From Amphibiibacter pelophylacis (GTDB lineage: Bacteria; Pseudomonadota; Gammaproteobacteria; Burkholderiales; Burkholderiaceae_C): 64,000 bases of DNA. The translations under genes and the position numbers were made by a program. Position 1 is the stretch's first letter. Every line of letters begins with the position of its first letter. Below are positions 26,101 through 34,123 of this stretch, piece by piece. The DNA is taken from NCBI RefSeq assembly GCF_037688875.1, contig NZ_JAWDIE010000003.1:62001-126000 (forward strand). The letters run 5' to 3'. The notes below the pieces were generated by a model. The model saw only the letters and a program-made list of their open reading frames with translations, had not been told where the DNA came from and searched no databases.

Positions 26101-26384
26101 TGAAGGTGCTCAGCTGGGGCAGCAACACCAAGGGCCTGGCCCTGAAAATGGAAAGCCCCGGGACCGACTGCCGCAACATCGACTACGGCGTGCCGCAATC
26201 CGCCATCCCGGCCGACGGGCAGTTCCACAGCCTGTCGCTGAAAATCGCCGACATCGCCGCGCAGAAGGCCGCCGACTGCTTCTCGCTGGAGAACATCTCG
26301 GTGCCCTTTGGCATTTTCCCGGTCTGGGACGACCAGCAGGGCGTGCACATCCAGGTGCGCAACGTGCGGATCAGCACGCAGTAA
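23163..26384 (+). CDS. glycoside hydrolase family 3 lipoprotein (beta-glucosidase-type)
   Basis: A 1073-residue secreted enzyme. The N-terminus has a basic start, hydrophobic core and lipobox (LALAAC, Cys near residue 24), so it should be a lipoprotein. GH3 N-domain motifs follow: IPVIWGTDAVHGHNNVYGATLFPHN-type sequence, EGFSEDPEIVASY, ATAKHFMGDGGTDMG and VVSDWDGIGQVKY with the nucleophile Asp342. The GH3 C-domain (about 460-680) has VLLKNKGGVLPL, GKNADSLANQNGGWSLSW and ESGRPVWVNREIN. Beyond residue 700 lie two further beta-sandwich-like stretches (about 725-890 and 905-1073), as in ExoP-type exo-1,3/1,4-beta-glucanases, which makes it longer than simple GH3 enzymes. Likely substrate is a beta-glucan or cello-oligosaccharide. 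It stands alone and has its own terminator. Confidence 0.88.
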   Translation: MKKSTRNRAQALTLGLAGALALAACGAGLNSVVPALPQASALKDWPSSIASVIVPDAAQEAEISRIVAGMSLAQKVGQMTQADIRSITPEEVKTYYIGSVLNGGGAWPNNSKQASVADWLALADSYWQASMDTDMAVKIPVIWGTDAVHGHNNVYGATLFPHNIGLGAAHDPDLVERIGAAVARQVVATGIDWTFAPTLAVVRDDRWGRTYEGFSEDPEIVASYGGRYTTGLQGRFAASGRPTVVATAKHFMGDGGTDMGKDQGETKASVLDMINIHAPGYTTALAAGAQTVMASFSSWTYQGPAPDGTPLNFKNVKMHGNKYLLTDVLKNKMGFDGLVVSDWDGIGQVKYTDASGVEKQCSNASCPAAINAGIDLIMVPNDWKAFIANTIASVQAGEIPQARIDDAVSRILRVKMRSGLMKVQGGQTVSTKPSQRSGAGDASALQARDLAREAVRKSLVLLKNKGGVLPLARGQKILVVGKNADSLANQNGGWSLSWQGTGNTNADFPNADSVLAGIREAAGESNVVYSATGKNVNISDFKAVIAVIGETPYAEGVGDIGKAGTLAHAQRYPEDLAALDAVSGKGVPVITVLESGRPVWVNREINRSDAFVAAWLPGTEGKGVADVLFRKADGSVNFDFSGRLSFSWPKTACQEPLNRGDASYDPLFAYGYGLNYTSSSTDVAALDETVPTLGCGQSAATGPAATDDLVVFRQAETALYPLFIGTPANWAMPVGSDLNAVVKSSDGNVTVQTSQLNVQQDAKKVTWTSTGQFMAQSVGVKTDYNGYLSANAALVFDVAVHQAPQGNVKMRVDCGYPCIGEVDTTRALRSLPLDTKSTVKIPLSCFMAKGTDFSAVDVPFLVFTEKPFSATFANIRWQIGAANDADAQTCDSLVPPPAATVDPLPGPSATLFGPDGSTLGGFALATWSSNNSHVVADTATTPGVMDLNFLADGANGTATLSGGPVNLASYAASGLLTLDVKVLSWGSNTKGLALKMESPGTDCRNIDYGVPQSAIPADGQFHSLSLKIADIAAQKAADCFSLENISVPFGIFPVWDDQQGVHIQVRNVRISTQ

Positions 26385-26408
26385 GCCCGCGCGACCAGCG
26401 TGGGCCAG

Positions 26409-26442
26409 CGCCCGCCACGGCCTGGGCCGGGCGGGCGTTTTT
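26409..26442 (+). terminator. intrinsic terminator after the GH3 gene
   Basis: A perfect 8-bp stem, CGCCCGCC (26409-26416) with GGCGGGCG (26430-26437), with a further inner CGGC/GCCG pairing, is followed directly by TTTTT. It begins 24 bp after the GH3 stop codon. Confidence 0.8.
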
Positions 26443-26492
26443 CATGGGCGCGAGATAATCCGGGCTTCGCTCACTGCCTCGCCCCATCGCCC

Positions 26493-27656
26493 ATGCCCAC
26501 CCTCATCCTCGCCGGAGCCGGTCACGCCCACCTCGCCCTGCTGCAGCGCCTGCGCCGCCAGACGCTGCCGTCCGGCTGGCGCGTGGTGCTGGTCTCGCCG
26601 CCGGAGCCCCTCACCTACTCGGGGATGCTGCCCGGCTGGCTGGCCGGGCACTACGCGCTGGACGAGCTGCAGATTCCGCTGCAGCGCCTGATCGCGGACG
26701 GGCCGGTCGAACTGCACCCCGGCCTGATCGTGCGGCTGGACGCGGCACAGCATCAGATTCATCTCGCCAGCGGCGAAGCACTGGGCTACGACCTTCTTTC
26801 ACTCGATGTCGGCGGCGTGCTGGCGGATTTTTCGTCCGCGAAGCCCGGTCCGCACGGCGCGAAGCCCGGTCCGGTGGGCGCGATGCAGATCCTGCCGGTG
26901 CGCCCGCTGGACACCTTCATCGCGGGCTGGCAGGCCTTTGTGGATGGCCGGGAAGCACAGGCCGGGGCGCAGTCAAGCCCAGCCTTCGCGAGAATCGCCG
27001 TGGCCGGGGGCGGCGCCGGGGCCATCGAGCTGGCGCTGGCCGCTGCCCACACACTGCGCCGCTGGCCGAAGATCGAAGTCCACCTGATCGCACCGCAGAG
27101 CAGCCTGCTGGCCGGGCACGCTCCGGGCGTGCGACGGGCGGCGATCCAGGAACTCGGCAGGGCGGGCATAGCCCGGGTCGATGCCCGCCTGGTGCGCGGG
27201 GCCAGCGGCCCGGCCCTGTCCACCGGCCAGGCGCTGGAGGCCGATCTGCTCATCGTCGCCACGGGCGCGCAGGCGCAGCCCTGGCTGGCGGACAGCGGTC
27301 TGGCTGTGGATTCGGGCGGCTTCGTCCAGGTCGATGCCACGCAGCGCAGCTCCAGCCACGCCGACGTTTACGCGGCTGGCGATGTCTGCGCGCGGGTGGA
27401 TGGCCCGTTTGCGCGATCGGGCGTCCACGCCGTGAAGGCCGGCCCGGCGCTGACGGACAACCTGCTGGCGCGCATGGCCGGGCGGCCCGCCACAGCGCTG
27501 TACCGGCCGCGCCGCAGCACGCTGTATCTGCTGGCCTGCGGGCCACGCCGGGCGGTGCTGTCCTGGGGAAAGTGGCACAGTGCGGGCGCGCTGGAATGGC
27601 AGCTCAAGCGCTGGATCGACACGCGCTTCATGACCCGCCAGCGTTGTGGGCTGTAA
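26493..27656 (+). CDS. FAD-dependent pyridine nucleotide-disulfide oxidoreductase family protein
   Basis: A 387-residue flavoprotein related to type II NADH dehydrogenase-like oxidoreductases. The N-terminal dinucleotide fold reads LILAGAGHAHLALLQRL, followed by PLTYSGMLPGWLAGHY, a pattern of the Burkholderiales subgroup related to the oxidoreductase part of SelD-fusion proteins. A second nucleotide-binding loop is IAVAGGGAGAIELALA near residue 170 and the FAD-binding end is VYAAGDVCARVDG near 292. There is no CxxxxC redox disulfide. Substrate unknown. The ATG at 26493 is chosen over an upstream in-frame start that would overlap the terminator. Residues 116-130 contain a duplicated AKPGPxG segment. 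Confidence 0.75.
   Translation: MPTLILAGAGHAHLALLQRLRRQTLPSGWRVVLVSPPEPLTYSGMLPGWLAGHYALDELQIPLQRLIADGPVELHPGLIVRLDAAQHQIHLASGEALGYDLLSLDVGGVLADFSSAKPGPHGAKPGPVGAMQILPVRPLDTFIAGWQAFVDGREAQAGAQSSPAFARIAVAGGGAGAIELALAAAHTLRRWPKIEVHLIAPQSSLLAGHAPGVRRAAIQELGRAGIARVDARLVRGASGPALSTGQALEADLLIVATGAQAQPWLADSGLAVDSGGFVQVDATQRSSSHADVYAAGDVCARVDGPFARSGVHAVKAGPALTDNLLARMAGRPATALYRPRRSTLYLLACGPRRAVLSWGKWHSAGALEWQLKRWIDTRFMTRQRCGL
26838..26873 (+). repeat. two-copy 21-bp direct repeat inside the flavoprotein gene
   Basis: GCGAAGCCCGGTCCG occurs at 26838-26852 and 26859-26873 (period 21), so the frame is preserved and the protein gains AKPGPHGAKPGPVGA. It lies in a loop region between the two nucleotide-binding folds and looks like a recent in-frame duplication. 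Confidence 0.8.
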
Positions 27657-27746
27657 GAAAGACGCCCGCCGCGCGTCTAAAGCAGAACACGCCCTGGGAT
27701 TCATCCGCCCCAGGCCCTCGCAGCACCGCATCCGGCCCCATTCTTC

Positions 27747-29927
27747 ATGAAAAAAATCCTCCTTCTTGCGGCGATCGCCGTCGCCATCGCCGCGTTTTTT
27801 GCGCTGGGCGGGCCGCATCTGCTGTCCCTGGACGCGCTGCGTCAGAACCATGCGGCGCTGCAGGCCTGGCGGGACGAATCGCCGCTGCTGGTGGCCGGGG
27901 CGTTTTTTGGGCTTTACACGCTGGTGACGGCGCTGTCCATGCCGGGCGCCGCCATCCTGACGCTGGCGGGCGGCGCGCTGTTTGGCCTGCCGCTGGGGCT
28001 GGGGCTGGTGTCTTTTGCCTCGTCGCTGGGCGCAACGCTGGCTTTCCTCAGTTCGCGCTACCTGCTGCGCGACAGCGTGCAGCGCCGCTTTGCCAGCACG
28101 CTGGCGGGCGTTAACGCGGGCATGGCACGCGATGGCGCGTTTTACCTGCTGACGATGCGCATGGTGCCGGTTTTCCCGTTTTTCCTGATCAACCTGGTGA
28201 TGGGGCTGACGACCATCCGCGTCGGGACGTTTTACCTGGTCAGCCAGATCGGCATGCTGGCCGGAACGGCCGTGTACGTGAACGCGGGCACGCAACTGGC
28301 TGCGCTGAACAGCCTGTCGGACATCGCGTCACCCGGCCTGCTCGCGTCGCTGGCGCTGCTGGGCGTGTTCCCGCTGCTGGCGCGCTGGGTGCTGAACCTG
28401 CTGGCGCGCCGCCGTGTGTACGCGCGCTGGACGCGGCCGCGCCACTACGACCGCAATCTGGTCGTGATCGGCGCGGGCGCGGCCGGGCTGGTTTCGTCCT
28501 ACATCGCCGCCACGGTGCAGGCCAAAGTCACTCTGGTCGAAGCCAGCCGCATGGGCGGCGACTGCCTGAACTACGGCTGCGTGCCCAGCAAAGCGCTGAT
28601 CGCCAGCGCCAAAGCCGCGCACCAGATGCGCCACGCCAGCCGCTACGGCCTGCAGGATGTGGCCCCGGTGTTCTCTTTTGCCGACGTCATGGCGCGGGTG
28701 CAGCGCGTGATCCGGCAGATCGAACCGCACGACAGCATCGAGCGCTACACCGCGCTGGGCGTGGATGTGGCCCAGGGCCACGCGCGCATCGTCGACCCCT
28801 GGACGGTGCTGATCCGCCGCCCGGATGGCAGCGAGCAGCGCCTGACCACGCGCAGCATCGTCATCGCGGCGGGCGCGCGGCCCATCGTGCCCGATCTGCC
28901 GGGGCTGGATCAGGTCAGCCACTACACCAGCGACACGCTGTGGGAGGCTTTTGCCGCGCTGCCCGAGCTGCCGCGCCGCATCGTGCTGCTGGGCGGCGGG
29001 CCGATCGGCTGCGAGCTGGCGCAGGCCTTCGCCCGGCTGGGCGCGCAGGTGACGCAGGTCGAGCGCGGTGACGCGCTGATGGGCCGGGAGGACGAGGACG
29101 TCAGCGCCTTTGTCACCGGGCGCCTGCGCGCCGACGGCGTCACGGTGCTGACCGGCCACAGCGCGCTGCGCTGCGAAAAATCTCCGAATGGATCCGACGA
29201 TGGCGGGCAGCGCCTGATCGTTCAGGACAAAAACGGTGGCGAGAGCGCCCTGCCCTTCGACGCCCTGATTCTGGCCGTGGGCCGTCAGGCGCGGCTGGAA
29301 GGCTACGGTCTGGAAGAACTGGGCATCACCACGGGCCGCACCGTGGTGACCAACGAGTATCTGGAAACGCTCTACCCCAACATCCTGGCCGCTGGCGACG
29401 TGGCCGGGCCCTTCCAGTTCACGCACGCCGCCGCGCATCAGGCCTGGACGGCCAGCGTCAATGCGCTGTTCGGGCACCTGCGCCGCTTTAAATCGGATCA
29501 CCGCATCATGCCGCGCGTGACCTTCATCGACCCGGAAGTGGCCCGCGTGGGGCTGTCGGAGCGCGAGGCGCGCGACCAGGGCATCGCCGTCGAAGTCACC
29601 CGCTTCGCGCTGGATGATCTGGACCGCGCCCTGGCCGACGGCCAGACCCACGGCTTCATCAAGGTGCTGACGCCGCCGGGCAAAGACCGCATTCTGGGCG
29701 TGACGATTGCGGGCGCCCACGCGGGCGAGCTGCTGGCCGAATATGTGCTGGCCATGAAGCAGGGTCTGGGCCTGAACCGCGTGCTGGGCACAATACACAG
29801 CTATCCGACGATGGCCGAAGCCAACAAATACGTCGCGGGCGAATGGAAGCGCCAGCACGCGCCACAGGCCGTGCTGCGCTGGCTGGGCCGCTACCACCAG
29901 TGGCGCCTGGGGCGCGCGCCCTCCTGA
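27747..29927 (+). CDS. TVP38/TMEM64 membrane domain fused to a mercuric reductase-like FAD oxidoreductase
   Basis: A 726-residue fusion. Residues 1 to about 225 form a VTT/TVP38 (SNARE-associated, DedA-like) domain with signatures LYTLVTALSMPGAAILTLAGGALFG and LLTMRMVPVFPFFLINLVMG. From about residue 235 a class I disulfide flavoprotein follows: NLVVIGAGAAGLVSSYIAA, the redox-active GGDCLNYGCVPSKAL near residue 270, a second GGGPIGCELAQAFARLG, ILAAGDVAGPFQFTHAAAHQAW and a C-terminal dimerisation domain with IHSYPTMAEANKY. The heavy-metal cysteines of true mercuric reductase at the C-terminus are absent. Such fusions are known in proteobacteria but their substrate is not settled; membrane-tethered quinone or thiol redox is inference. 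Confidence 0.85.
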   Translation: MKKILLLAAIAVAIAAFFALGGPHLLSLDALRQNHAALQAWRDESPLLVAGAFFGLYTLVTALSMPGAAILTLAGGALFGLPLGLGLVSFASSLGATLAFLSSRYLLRDSVQRRFASTLAGVNAGMARDGAFYLLTMRMVPVFPFFLINLVMGLTTIRVGTFYLVSQIGMLAGTAVYVNAGTQLAALNSLSDIASPGLLASLALLGVFPLLARWVLNLLARRRVYARWTRPRHYDRNLVVIGAGAAGLVSSYIAATVQAKVTLVEASRMGGDCLNYGCVPSKALIASAKAAHQMRHASRYGLQDVAPVFSFADVMARVQRVIRQIEPHDSIERYTALGVDVAQGHARIVDPWTVLIRRPDGSEQRLTTRSIVIAAGARPIVPDLPGLDQVSHYTSDTLWEAFAALPELPRRIVLLGGGPIGCELAQAFARLGAQVTQVERGDALMGREDEDVSAFVTGRLRADGVTVLTGHSALRCEKSPNGSDDGGQRLIVQDKNGGESALPFDALILAVGRQARLEGYGLEELGITTGRTVVTNEYLETLYPNILAAGDVAGPFQFTHAAAHQAWTASVNALFGHLRRFKSDHRIMPRVTFIDPEVARVGLSEREARDQGIAVEVTRFALDDLDRALADGQTHGFIKVLTPPGKDRILGVTIAGAHAGELLAEYVLAMKQGLGLNRVLGTIHSYPTMAEANKYVAGEWKRQHAPQAVLRWLGRYHQWRLGRAPS

Positions 29928-29972
29928 GCCTCGGCCCGATCCCGCTGATTTTTCCCCAAAAAGGATGTCCTG

Positions 29973-31214
29973 ATGATTCCGACCCCCCTGATTCAACGCC
30001 GCCGCCTCCTGCAGGGGCTGGGCCTTGGCCTGGCGGCGCTGAGCCCGCTGGCCCGTGCCAGCTCGCCAAAGGCGCCCCAGGCTTCAAAGGCAACCGCGGC
30101 CTGGTCCGCGATCGAGAGCGCCGCGCGCGGCCAGACCGTCTACTTCAACGCCTGGGGCGGCGGCGACACCAGCAACGCCTACATCGCCTGGGCCGCCGAC
30201 GAAATCGCCCGGCGCTACGGCGTCACCCTGCGCCACGTCAAGGTCAGCGACACGGCGGACGTGGTGCGCCGCATCCAGCTGGAAAGCGCGCAGCGCCAGC
30301 CTGGCACGGTCGATCTGGTCTGGATCAACGGCGAGAACTTCAAAACGCTCAAAGACGGCCGGCTGCTCTTCGGCCCCTGGGCGCAGCAGCTGCCCAACTG
30401 GCCGCTGGTTGATACGCGCCTGCCGGTGATGCGCGATTTCTCCGAATCCACCGATGGCCTGGAATCGCCCTGGGGCAAGGCGCAGCTGACCTTCATCGCC
30501 GACCGCCGCCAGGTTAGCACGCCGCCGCGCTCGGCGGCCGAATGGCTGGCCTTTGCCCGCGCCAACCCCGGTCGCACCAGCTACCCACGCCCGCCCGATT
30601 TCCACGGCACGACCTTTCTCAAGCAGCTGCTGCTGGAACTGGCGCCCGACTCCGCCGTACTCGCCCAGCCCGTCAGCGACGCCCCGCTGGCCGCAGCGAC
30701 CACCCCGCTGTGGGCCTGGCTGGACCAGATCCACCCGCTGCAGTGGCGCCAGGGCCGCGAGTTCCCGGCCAGCGCCGCCGAGATGAACCGCATGCTGGGC
30801 GATGGCGAGCTGAAGCTGTCGCTCACCTTCAACCCCACCGAAGCCGCGCACCTGATCCTGAAGGGCGATCTGCCCGCCACCTGCTACAGCTTTGGCTGGA
30901 CCCGGGGCACGATAGGCAATGTGCACTTTCTGGCGATTCCGGCCAACGCGCGGGCACCGGCCGGGGCGCAGGTGGTGGCCAATTTCCTGCTGTCGCCGCA
31001 GGCGCAGGTGCGCAAGGCCGACGTGCGCGTCTGGGGCGATCCCAGCGTGCTGAAGCCCGAGGTGCTGGCGCAGGCCCAGAAAGCCCAGGGCGGCGCCGCG
31101 TCGCAGAATCTGCCCGGTCTGCTGACCGAGACCGTGCCCGTTCGGCCCGAGCCCCACGCCTCGTGGGTGAGCGCGCTGGAGCGCGAATGGCTCAAGCGCT
31201 ACGGCACACGCTGA
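29973..31214 (+). CDS. ynjB: ABC transporter substrate-binding protein, YnjB type
   Basis: A 413-residue periplasmic binding protein. The N-terminus (QRRRLLQGLGLGLAALSPLARA) looks like a twin-arginine signal with cleavage after ARA. Conserved parts include VYFNAWGGGDTSNAYIAWAADEI, DLVWINGENFKTLK and FSESTDGLESPWGKAQ. The gene begins a unit ordered like Escherichia coli ynjB-ynjC-ynjD-ynjF; the substrate of this transporter has not been established. It overlaps the permease gene by 28 bp. The ribosome binding site is AAAGGATG before the ATG. Confidence 0.85.
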   Translation: MIPTPLIQRRRLLQGLGLGLAALSPLARASSPKAPQASKATAAWSAIESAARGQTVYFNAWGGGDTSNAYIAWAADEIARRYGVTLRHVKVSDTADVVRRIQLESAQRQPGTVDLVWINGENFKTLKDGRLLFGPWAQQLPNWPLVDTRLPVMRDFSESTDGLESPWGKAQLTFIADRRQVSTPPRSAAEWLAFARANPGRTSYPRPPDFHGTTFLKQLLLELAPDSAVLAQPVSDAPLAAATTPLWAWLDQIHPLQWRQGREFPASAAEMNRMLGDGELKLSLTFNPTEAAHLILKGDLPATCYSFGWTRGTIGNVHFLAIPANARAPAGAQVVANFLLSPQAQVRKADVRVWGDPSVLKPEVLAQAQKAQGGAASQNLPGLLTETVPVRPEPHASWVSALEREWLKRYGTR

Positions 31215-32845
31215 AGGGCGTGCTGTCGGGAACCGCTCTGCGCCAGAGCCTTTCCCCGCCCGGTCTCCTGGCCGTGGCCGGGATGGCGCTGGTCGTCCTG
31301 CCGCTGCTGCCGGGTCTGGCGCCGCTGCTGGCCGCCCAGACGGCGCAGTCCTGGCAGGCGCTGTTCTCCGACGACCAGACGCTGGCGGCGCTGCGCGTGA
31401 CGCTGGTCTCTGCCCTGCTCAGCACCGGGCTGGCGACTGTGCTGGCGCTGCTGGTCACGGCCAGTGTCTACCCCGGCGCGGCCTGGTCCCGCCTGCAGCG
31501 CCGCCTGCCCGCCGTGCTGGCCCTGCCGCACGCGGCCTACGCCATCGGGGCGTTTTTTCTGCTGTCGCCCTCCGGCTGGCTGGCCCGGCTGATCAGCCCG
31601 CTGATGGGCTGGGACGCGCCACCCGACGTGGCCGTGGTACGCGACGCGCACGGCGTGGGCCTGGGCCTGCTGCTGGGGCTGAAGGAAGCGCTCTTCCTGC
31701 TGTGGGTGCTGGCCGCCGTGCTGCAGGAAGGCCCGCAGCAGCGCCAGATGACGCTACTACGCAGCATGGGTTACCGCAGCGGACAGATCTGGCTGCAGGT
31801 GCTGCTGCCGCAGCTGCTGCCGCGTCTGGCCTGGCCGCTGCTGGCGGTGCTGGCCTACAGCGTGTCGGTGGTCGATGTGGCGCTGATCCTGGGGCCAGGA
31901 TCGCCGCCCAGCCTGGCCGTGCTGGCCTGGCGCTGGCTTTACGACGGCGATGCGGCCCTGCAGGCGCAAGGCGCCGCCGCCACGGCGCTGCTGCTGGGCG
32001 TTTTCCTGGCGCTGGTGGGGTTGGCGGGGCTGTTGTGGCGGGCGCTGCTGCTTGTGTGGCGCCAGCCCGGTGGTCGGCGCTGGCCCGCCCGCGGCCCGCG
32101 CGGACCCGTGCTGTCCCACGCGCTGATGGCTTTTTTCGCCGCCGTGGCGCTGGTGATTGCGCTGTGGTCGGTGGCCGGACCGTGGTTCTTCCCGGATGTG
32201 CTGCCCAGCCGCGTGACGCTGCAGGGCTGGCAGGACGCCAGCCTGGTTCCGCTGTGGACCGCGCTGGTGCTGGGCGCGGGCAGCGCGCTGCTGGGTGCGG
32301 CGCTGGTGCTGCTGTGGCTGGATTTCGGCCCGCGCACGCTGGACCGCTGGCTTTATCTGCCGCTGATCGTGCCCGCACTGCCGCTGGCCGCCGGGCAGTA
32401 CCATGCGGTCCTGCTGGCCGGGCTGTCCGGCCATGTGCTCACCGTTTTGTGGGCCCACCTGCTGTGGGTGATTCCTTATATGCTGCTGACCCTGGCCGGC
32501 CCCCACGCGGGGCTGGATCCTCGCCTGATGAGCACTGCGCGCAGCCTGGGCCTGAGCCGCTGGCAGACCAGCTGGCGCGTGCGCTGGCCGCTGCTGCTGC
32601 GCCCGATTCTGGCCGCGCTGGCCATCGGCTTTGCCGTGAGCGTGGCGCAGTATCTGCCCACGCTGTTTGCGGGCGGCGGGCGCGTCGCCACCGTCACCAC
32701 CGAAGCTGTGGCGCTGAGCAGCGGCGGCAACCGCCGCACCATCGCCGTACAGGCCGCGCTGCAGATGCTGCTGCCGCTGGCCGTTTTTGCCGCCGCCACG
32801 CTGGCCGGACAGTGGGCCGGGCGCCAGCGCCGGAGCTGGCGATGA
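31187..32845 (+). CDS. ynjC: ABC transporter permease, YnjC type
   Basis: A 552-residue inner-membrane protein with two ThiP/CysU-like permease halves in one chain, about twelve hydrophobic segments. Each half has an EAA-like loop: MTLLRSMGYRSGQIWLQVLLPQLLPRLAWP in the first and ARSLGLSRWQTSWRVRWPLLLRPILAA in the second. I place the start at the ATG at 31187, inside the end of ynjB; a GTG at 31220 is the alternative. The stop overlaps the ATPase start (GATGA). Confidence 0.85.
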   Translation: MAQALRHTLKGVLSGTALRQSLSPPGLLAVAGMALVVLPLLPGLAPLLAAQTAQSWQALFSDDQTLAALRVTLVSALLSTGLATVLALLVTASVYPGAAWSRLQRRLPAVLALPHAAYAIGAFFLLSPSGWLARLISPLMGWDAPPDVAVVRDAHGVGLGLLLGLKEALFLLWVLAAVLQEGPQQRQMTLLRSMGYRSGQIWLQVLLPQLLPRLAWPLLAVLAYSVSVVDVALILGPGSPPSLAVLAWRWLYDGDAALQAQGAAATALLLGVFLALVGLAGLLWRALLLVWRQPGGRRWPARGPRGPVLSHALMAFFAAVALVIALWSVAGPWFFPDVLPSRVTLQGWQDASLVPLWTALVLGAGSALLGAALVLLWLDFGPRTLDRWLYLPLIVPALPLAAGQYHAVLLAGLSGHVLTVLWAHLLWVIPYMLLTLAGPHAGLDPRLMSTARSLGLSRWQTSWRVRWPLLLRPILAALAIGFAVSVAQYLPTLFAGGGRVATVTTEAVALSSGGNRRTIAVQAALQMLLPLAVFAAATLAGQWAGRQRRSWR

Positions 32846-33510
32846 AGCACGCCATGATGCTGGAGCTGCGCGACGCCCACCTGAGCCTGGACGGCCGCAC
32901 GCTCTTCTCCCCTTTGAGCGCCCGCGTCGCGCCCGGCGAAGTCCTGACGCTGATGGGGCCGTCGGGCTGCGGCAAATCCACGCTGCTGTCCTGGATGCTG
33001 GGCGATCTGCCCGCCGCCTTCGCCGCCAGCGGCACGCTGTGGCTGGGCGATGAGCGCCTGGACACGCGGCCCATCGACCAGCGCCGCGTCGGCATTCTCT
33101 TCCAGGACGATCTGCTCTTCGGGCACCTGACAGTGCTGCAGAACCTGCTGCTGGCCATGCCGCCAAAATCCCGCGCGCAGACCCGCGCCGAGCGCCAGAC
33201 CCAAGCGCTGGCGCTGCTGGAGACCGTGGGCCTGGCGGGCTTGGGCGGACGCGATCCGGCCACGCTGTCGGGCGGGCAGCGCGCCCGCGTCAGCCTGCTG
33301 CGCGCCCTGCTGGCCGAGCCGCGCGCCCTGCTGCTGGACGAGCCTTTCAGCCGCCTGGACATGGCGCTGCGCGCGCAGTTCCGTCAGTTTGTGTTTGATC
33401 AGATCGCCCAGCGCGGCATCCCCGCCGTGCTGGTCACCCACGACCCCGCAGACCAGCCACCCGGCGGACGCTGCATTTCACTGACGCCGCCTGAGAGTCT
33501 CCATGTTTGA
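32842..33510 (+). CDS. ynjD: ABC transporter ATP-binding protein, YnjD type
   Basis: A 222-residue ABC ATPase. Walker A is MGPSGCGKST near residue 39, the Q-loop is GILFQDDLLFGHL, the signature is LSGGQRARVSLLRALL near 147, Walker B is ALLLDEPFSRLD near 166, and the switch His is in VLVTHDP. It energises the YnjC-type permease. The ATG overlaps the ynjC stop and the 3' end overlaps the next gene by 8 bp. Confidence 0.93.
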   Translation: MKHAMMLELRDAHLSLDGRTLFSPLSARVAPGEVLTLMGPSGCGKSTLLSWMLGDLPAAFAASGTLWLGDERLDTRPIDQRRVGILFQDDLLFGHLTVLQNLLLAMPPKSRAQTRAERQTQALALLETVGLAGLGGRDPATLSGGQRARVSLLRALLAEPRALLLDEPFSRLDMALRAQFRQFVFDQIAQRGIPAVLVTHDPADQPPGGRCISLTPPESLHV

Positions 33511-34117
33511 CAGCCAACTGCTCGCTTTGGGCAAAGCGCCTCTGGGCCGCCTGGCCGACACCCTGCACCGCCGGGGCTGGCACGCCGACACCGTCACCGG
33601 GTGCGGTTTTGTCGCCGCGCTGGTCGCCGCCGCGCTGATCGTGGCCGGTCACAGCACGCTGGCGCTGGTGGCCATCGCGGCCAATCGCCTGGCCGACGGC
33701 CTGGACGGCGAACTGGCGCGCCGCGCTGGGCCGACCGACCGGGGCGCCTTTCTGGACATCACGCTGGACTTTCTGTTTTACGCGATGATTCCGCTGGCCT
33801 TCGCGCTGGCCGACCCCGCCGCCAACGCCCTGGCCGCAGCGGTGCTGATTTTCAGCTTCATCGGCACAGGCACCAGCTTTCTGGCCTTCGCCATCCTGGC
33901 GCAGCGGCGCGGCCTGAGCAGCACGCGCTACCCCAGCAAAGGCTTTTACTACCTGGGCGGCCTGACCGAAGCCGGCGAAACGCTGGCGGTGTTCACGCTG
34001 ATGGCGCTTTTTCCCGCCTGGTTTGTGCCGCTGGCTTACGGTTTTGCGCTGCTGTGCCTCATCAGCACCGCCTTGCGCATCCGCGCCGGGCTGGAGGCTT
34101 TCCAAGCGCCGGATTGA
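33503..34117 (+). CDS. ynjF: CDP-alcohol phosphatidyltransferase family protein, YnjF type
   Basis: A 204-residue inner-membrane enzyme with about six hydrophobic segments. The family active-site signature DGxxARx8GxxxDxxxD is complete (DGELARRAGPTDRGAFLDITLD, near residues 71-92 in two pieces). Such enzymes join a CDP-diacylglycerol or related donor to an alcohol; the acceptor is unknown. Its overlap with ynjD and the gene order match the E. coli ynj operon, although the rhodanese gene ynjE, which lies between them there, is absent. It is convergent with the glutamine synthetase-like gene. Confidence 0.87.
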   Translation: MFDSQLLALGKAPLGRLADTLHRRGWHADTVTGCGFVAALVAAALIVAGHSTLALVAIAANRLADGLDGELARRAGPTDRGAFLDITLDFLFYAMIPLAFALADPAANALAAAVLIFSFIGTGTSFLAFAILAQRRGLSSTRYPSKGFYYLGGLTEAGETLAVFTLMALFPAWFVPLAYGFALLCLISTALRIRAGLEAFQAPD

Positions 34118-34123
34118 TCCCGT

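Noticed and set aside
27660..27678. Hairpin AGACGC-N7-GCGTCT after the flavoprotein gene as a terminator
   Set aside because: Only 6 bp of stem and no T-run on the plus strand; not enough to call.
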